A DNA stretch of 64,000 nucleotides from Spirodela intermedia. Its lineage: Eukaryota; Streptophyta; Magnoliopsida; Alismatales; Araceae. Of the stretch, positions 58,161 through 64,000 are shown piece after piece. The stretch covers positions 3,995,037 through 4,059,036 of the forward strand of contig LR746274.1 in assembly GCA_902729315.2 (NCBI GenBank), given 5' to 3'. The position numbers and the translations under genes were made by a program. How positions within the stretch are numbered: position 1 is the stretch's first letter; every line of letters begins with the position of its first letter. The notes beneath the pieces are model-generated. The model ran no database searches. It was not told where the DNA came from and saw only the letters and a program-made list of their open reading frames with translations.

Positions 58161-59494
58161 ACATTTTATAGTGTCAACTCATTAACCATTTAAAACTTTT
58201 TTTTACATTGGAAGTCTCACTAACTCAATATTATTTTTTGTAAGACCTTCATCTCTTCATTCATGTAACTTATTTTTCTTTTTCACCAACTAAATCCTCA
58301 AATACATTAGTAAAAATGGTGTTAGAGTTTAATCTAGAGATAACAATGGTGATAAACAATCATAGGATAAGAAATGTAAGACCATTTTTATGTGCATGTT
58401 CTAACACCTTCTTAAAAACAATAAATAGATCTTCATCATCAAATGTATATGTCGTATGCCATGTCTCATTTGTGTCATATTGAGGGAACTCTTCAACATT
58501 GAGTAGATTTCAAAGACATCATTCCTTTTTCGAGTACACAATTAAATCTTTTGATTCCAAGTATTAGTGAGAAGTGAGTTCTAAAATAGCTGTGATGGTA
58601 TCAATAATGTAGTTTATTATGGTAAAGAATCTAGAATACTAATTACAAAACTTGTTTTCGACCTTCTAAGACTTGATAAGTCCCTTCATCACAAGATGCA
58701 GTAAAATATGCTTTTTTTTCATTAGAAGTAACATTTAAGTTTGTCTCTTTCTATTTCCCTTCTATATAAATGCATCACTTGGGTCTCTCATATCAATAAT
58801 TTTGTATTGGTCAAATACTTTCAATAGCATTTACACTTCACTTACATATTCAATTATGGATTTCCCTCTATCTCAATGCTATCATCTTCATTTTTAACTC
58901 AGAGTTGTCTATGAGTACATCTCATGTAAGTTTTCTTAAATATCTCAACATGTAAGAAGATATAAACATATTCTACAAATTTCAAGAATTCTAGTGGTCC
59001 ACAACTAATCGTGATTCTTGGATCATTTTGATCCCAAGTTTCAAATTCGAGATCTCCAAATTTAGGTCTTAAATTTAGGAGTTGAATAAATAATTATTAT
59101 CCTTTAAGGATGACACTAACTCATTGAAGCTGCCCAAAATAATTCCAATCATATAGGTGGTCTATTTAGGGTGATTGGTAAGTCTCTATGAATATGAATT
59201 TGATTATCTCCTATAATTCAAGATTGTCATTAATGTGACTCCAACATGCCAATCAATTGATGAAGGCAAATATTCACTACATATATTTTTGCACAAATCA
59301 AAAGAAAATGTAGTTTTCAAACATGGATCAACAATTCTTTCCAAAAAGCTAACACAAGAAAAAATGATTCATCTCAAACAATTCACAAATCTACTATTCT
59401 TGAAGCCATAAAGTAAATGCAGCTCAAAGAAGTCCAACGGCCACAAGAAGGTAAATGGATCATTGGAGAGGCCACACATGGAGCTATGATACCA

Positions 59495-59740
59495 TGTCAT
59501 TTGCTGCTAGTCCCTTGACCTCCTATGGCCCCCCCTAACTCTTTTGTCCAATGCCCTAAAAGTTTATTCTCATTCTCACTCAATTTTTTACATCAGCCCG
59601 CTAATACGAGAGGGAGAGAGAGAAAGGACTGGGCCGATTTAGACTGGGCCAGTCTGGTTCATAATAGGAGAGAGAAAACAATGAAAAAGAGAAAAATTAA
59701 ATGGATTAAAATAAAAAACAAAAAACATCATATTCCAACA
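59495..59740 (-). repeat. 5' LTR of outer copia element
   Basis: On the minus strand it starts TGTTGGAATATGATG and ends AAATGACA, directly followed by the primer-binding site. It contains a GA-rich tract matching that in the left LTR. Confidence 0.8.
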
Positions 59741-60494
59741 ATTACCAACTTACAATAATGCATACAAATTCATACCGACAAAATCTCTGAATAACAGAAT
59801 CAAAGGCTGACCCATGAAGCCATCAAGCTTATACAATGTGAGATGTGGAAGCTAGTCCTTCCATGGCCAAATCTCGCCTACCTATTCTTCTCATGCTGAT
59901 CAAGAACAATCTGAAATTTCATTGAAAATTGGACAATAAAGCTTGAGGTTGTCCGAGAAGGGAAAACATCAACAAAGCGAGTGTTTCTGTTCTGATTATG
60001 AAAACTCTAGGGCACCAATTGTTAACCTATCAAATATGGAACCAGCATACTGGAAATAAAATGATGAATTCTTCCTAGAAACTTAACCAGTTCTCCAATT
60101 TCCGCTCCCATCAGGTGGAGCATGCCAAGAATTCAATCTGGGGATTAAAATGAGCCGTCCGTGAGTCCCATGTTTAGGATCTAGATCATGCAGATTCAGT
60201 CTGTGGGCGTTTATTTTCAACATGTTGTTGATAGTGGAGACATACAAGCTCTCTATTTACGTGCAGGAGGTGAGAGATACAGATAGACACAATAGGCTCC
60301 CAATGATCTTAATTTGCCAATGAAGCATCTAAACTACAAGATGATCAATGCTTCAGTTATTTCAATCTCAATATAATGGAGGCAAAGTTTAAATGAGACA
60401 ATGCATAAAAAAGAATCGAGTATGATTACCAAGGCCACTGGTTTCTGCCTGTTCTTAATCAAGAAGGGAACCATGGTGGAAGCCATGGAGTTGC
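59741..60494. other. 3' flank of the DUF185 gene
   Basis: No gene is supported. This probably contains the 3' UTR of the minus-strand methyltransferase gene; the outer retrotransposon inserted about 750 bp beyond its stop codon. Confidence 0.5.
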
Positions 60495-63414
60495 CTATTT
60501 GGCATTGTATGTTGGCACGCTCAGATAAAACTTGGTGTTCTTGAAATCATCAAGAAGGGGATTGTAGCCATCCTTGGTCCTTGTTTTTGATGGCAAACCA
60601 AATTCTTCCATGAATGAAGCTGTATCAAGCTGCATGATAACGACATTTGATGTAAACAAGGTAACATTCAGAAAAACGAAATTTAAAGAAAAAAATAACA
60701 CTTTTATCACTAAAATGTGCAGAAAATTGTGAGAGAGTAGAACGGCATGAGGTTGGCACCGCCAATGCAGCCCAGATCCAGAAGAGCCCAAGAGATGTAG
60801 TCCAAGTCAGGCTCACATGAAGAGCTGGGTAAAGGCTAGACTGGAGCCTACGATGCTACCGTATACAGTGAGAGTAATACACATAGAATATGATAAATAG
60901 AACATACTGTGATCGTTCTCCTCTTCTTAATGGGCCTTGATGAATTGGAACCTGGCTGTTGATTCAGCCATCCAGAGCAGTGGTGATCAATCAACTCCAA
61001 CATGGAAAAATCTGTTGGGAAGAAGATATCTGCATCCCCCTGTCAGAAAGAATAGGCTACTCTTATGAGAAAAATGTGAACTGTCAGGAGAGAAGATTTA
61101 CTTCTACAACTAAGGCAGCGCAGAGAATCCAAAAGGGAGAGTATCTGAAGTTTCAATAAGATGAGGATAACTAATTTTCAGAAAAGCATTCCTCCATAAT
61201 AAAGTTGAAGTAGATAAATGCTTGGTTTAAATAGTTCAGTGTTTATAAAAAATTATTTACCGTAATCTCCTAGATTCCATGCTATCTTTGTCCTTATGTG
61301 CTTTTCCTAATCTATATATTTCATGAGCACAAATATGGGAATGTAACAACTAAAAGATCCAAAGTGAAGATCCTATAGAAATTCATTAAACAGAAGCAAA
61401 AAGAACATTTCTTCAAGAGACTGGGAAAACTGGAATAAGAAAATGAAACTAGATGCCTTGTTGCTAAAAATGTTCGAGTGTCAGTCACCAGACTTGCCTA
61501 CTTTGACCCACTATCGACAATTAATCTAATCATTGAAGATGAACAAGGGGAGAAAACTTCACCAATAGGATGCTTAATTGTCATTGTGTATGCTCCTACC
61601 ATAACTTGCCATCAGGGGCCAGAGTAACCAGTAGCGGGGTTCGGTAGAAGGCACCAAAAGTTGGTCTCTCTTATCCTCCCTCATGTCTTGCGATAGTAGG
61701 GGAAGCATCGTCCCCATTTAGTGCACAGAGTTCGACAATTAGGTCCATCTAGGACTTTTTTGGGGTGGCCATCAACCCTATCTTGGAGGAGACTACCTTG
61801 ACGACGGTTTAATATCGATGAGTTTAGCTGTTCTAGAAATTTACTAAAATTATCTTGGAGAGGGCTAATTGTTGTAAGCTACCCAAGTAAAACAGAATTT
61901 CGATTAGAAAAGCTTAAACCCAAAAAACAATATACTTCATATAACTGTGACGTGATCTGAACAAAGAGCAAAAGAACATTGAACAAGTAGCCTTTGATGC
62001 ACCAAACCGCAAGGATAACAAAAGAAGAAAAACAGAAACAAGGGATGCGTGATCATACAATGTCTTCATCTCTATATTCATTCATGTTCTAGCCTTTATG
62101 ACCATAGATGAATGAAGCTGGAGCCTCTTTTGAGTCATAATAAAGAAATGAAGCCATGTACCACAAAAATATCAAGGCCAACATGAACAAAATAATACTT
62201 TTATAATGTCCAATTTATCTGCCATCACATGACGAACCGCAGCTTTGCTCGTAAATAACAATCATATTTATAATAGGAACGCAAAAACATTCAGTTATCC
62301 AATTGGAAAAGGTAATGACGGCAGACCTTTGCATCAAGATAGCTATCGTAGTCTATAGTGCGCCCATCTTTCTGCAGAGTAACAAACACAAACCCTATGA
62401 TGTTAATAATAAACGAGAAGTTGATGTCAGCCTACTATAATATAGGAATGTTGCCATCTTTCAGCATAAAGTAAAGTTATTGAAACAATGAACGGGATTA
62501 AATTTACTTAACAACAATCTGGAGCTATTTCAAAATGCAATCACAAACATCAGAAAACTGCAATCTGGATTAAATATCCATAGGAAACTAGGAACGTCAA
62601 GAAACCCCAAGTCCAAATAATGTACAATCTATTGTTTATTTATGGCAAGCAGAAATTGAAAATGATGTAGACAGTCCTATATGTTGCCTGAGGCATATCA
62701 ACGCACTTTGCTGTGAGAAAGTTGAAATCAGATTGATACATCTCGACCAAGGATGACTACCCGTGAGAGACCAGGAAAGGACTGAATATCACAATCTGTC
62801 AGCTTCTTCGGAGCATGAAACCAAGAAATGGTTAAATATTTTCCTTACATTGGGAAAGGGAAAAACGTACTGTGGGCATATAATATGTATGCAAGATTTG
62901 AAGTTAGAGTGATTAAACCTTTTAATATACAATGGAAGCACAAATTATTAGTTATCTTCAGCAGTCAGGCAAATAAAAGCATTAGATTGAAATTCCTATA
63001 AGATCCCCATTAAACGTGAATAAATATGTCAAACATGACCGAATAAGAAAGAATCAAACAGACTGGGGAAAGTACAACAACAGCACCCCACCTATTTTAA
63101 GGCATTAAAAAAGAGCATATGACCTGAGCAGAGAATAAATCTATTTCTTGGGAAGCAAGTAGCCTTTACATAAATGCTTCAATGATCCTGATACTTAGGT
63201 GTGACGTCATTACAACTGAACTAAGAGGAAAGAATATTACTTCTGTAGAAACAGATATTCATGGCGAGATAGTTTAGACGGTTGGAGAGACAATTACCTT
63301 GACAGAAACAAGAGGAGCTCCGTCACCAGATATTCTAACATCAGGGAGGTAACTGAAGTCAGAGGCGATCAGGGACATGTTTGGTAGGGCCCAGTGAAGA
63401 ACATCGAGCAATTT
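60495..63414 (-). CDS. NDUFAF7-like DUF185 methyltransferase, C-terminal exons (gene continues past window)
   Basis: Four minus-strand coding exons are placed: 63414-63298, 62371-62327, 61039-60908 and 60629-60495. All have GT-AG borders and phase 0, encoding the last 142 residues. They read LLDVLHWALPNMSLIASDF (with SYLPDV and GAPLVSVK), then KDGRTIDYDSYLDAK, then GDADIFFPTDFSMLELIDHHC with a basic stretch, then LDTASFMEEFGLPSKTRTKD and YLSVPTYNAK. The DADIFFPTDF and ALPNMSLIASDFSYLP motifs mark the plant DUF185 SAM-dependent methyltransferases related to NDUFAF7, a mitochondrial arginine methyltransferase needed for respiratory complex I assembly. The SAM-binding N-terminal part lies beyond 64000. 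No exon before 63414 is recognisable in the window. Family assignment is from memory and function is inferred. Confidence 0.78.
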
Positions 63415-64000
63415 CTGCACATGAGGAAGGCATGTCACTGACCTTTCACATCAATATTCGAACGAAATACTGTCATATAAGTATCCCTTAATAACGCCAT
63501 CTTTCGAAGGTTGAATAAATTAAAGAATTTCAGATATGATGAACTGGGAATGTAAATCCCCTAAAAATAAAAAAGATACACAAAACTAAGACAAAGTAAG
63601 AAAGAGAGACTAAAACCCATCACCACGTGACTCCAGCTTCAGGAACGAAATATCAGCCACATGTTTATCAACATACAAGATGGAAACTCAAGGCCCTAAG
63701 GCACCATAGAGGAAGGAGACAACATGAGTCCACCACTACAGTCTTACTTCTATAAACTTCATGTATAAAGGTAGCAGGATTAGACCCAGCAGATCATTTT
63801 CCATGCATGGCATGCACAGACAAAATATACCTGCAAATTTCGTGCGCACTTACATCAAAGATTATGTGTAATTAACGTTTTGAACACAGCATTCGAACGC
63901 TTTGACTAAACCAGTATAGACCAAATACTTCCTCACATTTTTTTCCTTTACTAAAAAATTCCTGATGCATGTACATGGAAACTTTGTACGAAATGCTAGA
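63415..64000 (-). other. intron of the DUF185 gene
   Basis: Sequence upstream (minus strand) of the 63414 acceptor (CATGTGCAG/AAA) shows no further exon before the window ends, so it is read as intron. Confidence 0.5.

Larger units (their letters stand above)
51559..59740 (-). mobile_element. decayed Ty1/copia retrotransposon (outer element of a nest)
   Basis: Reading the minus strand from 59740, the parts come in copia order. A 5' LTR (59740-59495) is followed by a tRNA-Met-type primer-binding site (TGGTATCATAGC, 59494-59483), gag-like sequence (about 59050-58850), reverse transcriptase (about 58160-57598), RNase H (about 52460-52270), a polypurine tract TTTGAGGGGGAG (about 51879-51868) and a 3' LTR (51867-51559). 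Flanking 5 bp are ATTAT (51554-51558) and ATTAC (59741-59745), a near-perfect target duplication. Many stops and frameshifts show that it is inactive. The space between primer-binding site and RT is too short for full gag, protease and integrase, so the element also carries an internal deletion. A second element is inserted within it. Confidence 0.85.

Noticed and set aside
1-64000. CRISPR arrays, operons, rRNA or plasmid-type features
   Set aside because: No regularly spaced direct repeats with unique spacers and no bacterial gene organisation; the spliced plant genes show the DNA is nuclear eukaryotic.

Overview
This is a 64 kb piece of a plant nuclear genome, almost certainly from a flowering plant. 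The evidence is spliced genes with GT-AG introns, plant-only families (RALF peptide, MYB-CC factor, P-class PPR protein, plastid-type DnaJ), Ty1/copia retrotransposons and very many (CT)n/(GA)n microsatellites. I cannot name the species. The strong contrast between GC-rich first exons and AT-rich introns and intergenic DNA is only a weak hint about lineage.

Layout. 1-19.9 kb is gene-poor. It holds three short ORFs for small secreted or membrane-type proteins (5.1, 12.0 and 13.6 kb; the last has no ATG), a frameshifted fragment of a carboxylesterase-16-like gene (7.3-7.8 kb, minus strand), and AT-rich repeat DNA including an inverted-repeat element at 16.1-17.0 kb. 19.9-49.9 kb is the gene-rich core: a RALF peptide gene (+); a lysine-rich plant-specific nuclear-type protein gene with a 3.9 kb intron (-); a DJC26/J20-like plastid J-protein gene (-); a small proline/glycine-rich hypothetical ORF (-); an OPA3-like gene (+, four exons); a MYB-CC (PHL2/PHL3-like) transcription factor gene (+, six exons); and an intronless PPR gene (-) matching Arabidopsis At5g46680. 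Exon boundaries were set by hand from GT/AG sites, reading-frame continuity and remembered family sequence.

49.9-59.7 kb is a retrotransposon island: a decayed minus-strand copia element (51559-59740) with a second decayed plus-strand copia element (52789-57592) inserted in its reverse-transcriptase region. LTRs, primer-binding sites and near-matching target duplications can be placed for both. 60.5-64 kb holds the last four coding exons of a minus-strand gene for a mitochondrial DUF185 methyltransferase (NDUFAF7-like); its 5' part lies beyond the window.

The genes are ordinary, unlinked housekeeping and regulatory genes with no operon-like logic. I do not see a new multi-gene system. The most notable features are the resolved nested retrotransposons, a dispersed and locally tandem repeat shared between an intergenic region and an intron of the MYB-CC gene, a cluster of ACGT-core (G-box) repeats between two divergent genes, and the small secreted-protein ORFs with one lost start codon.
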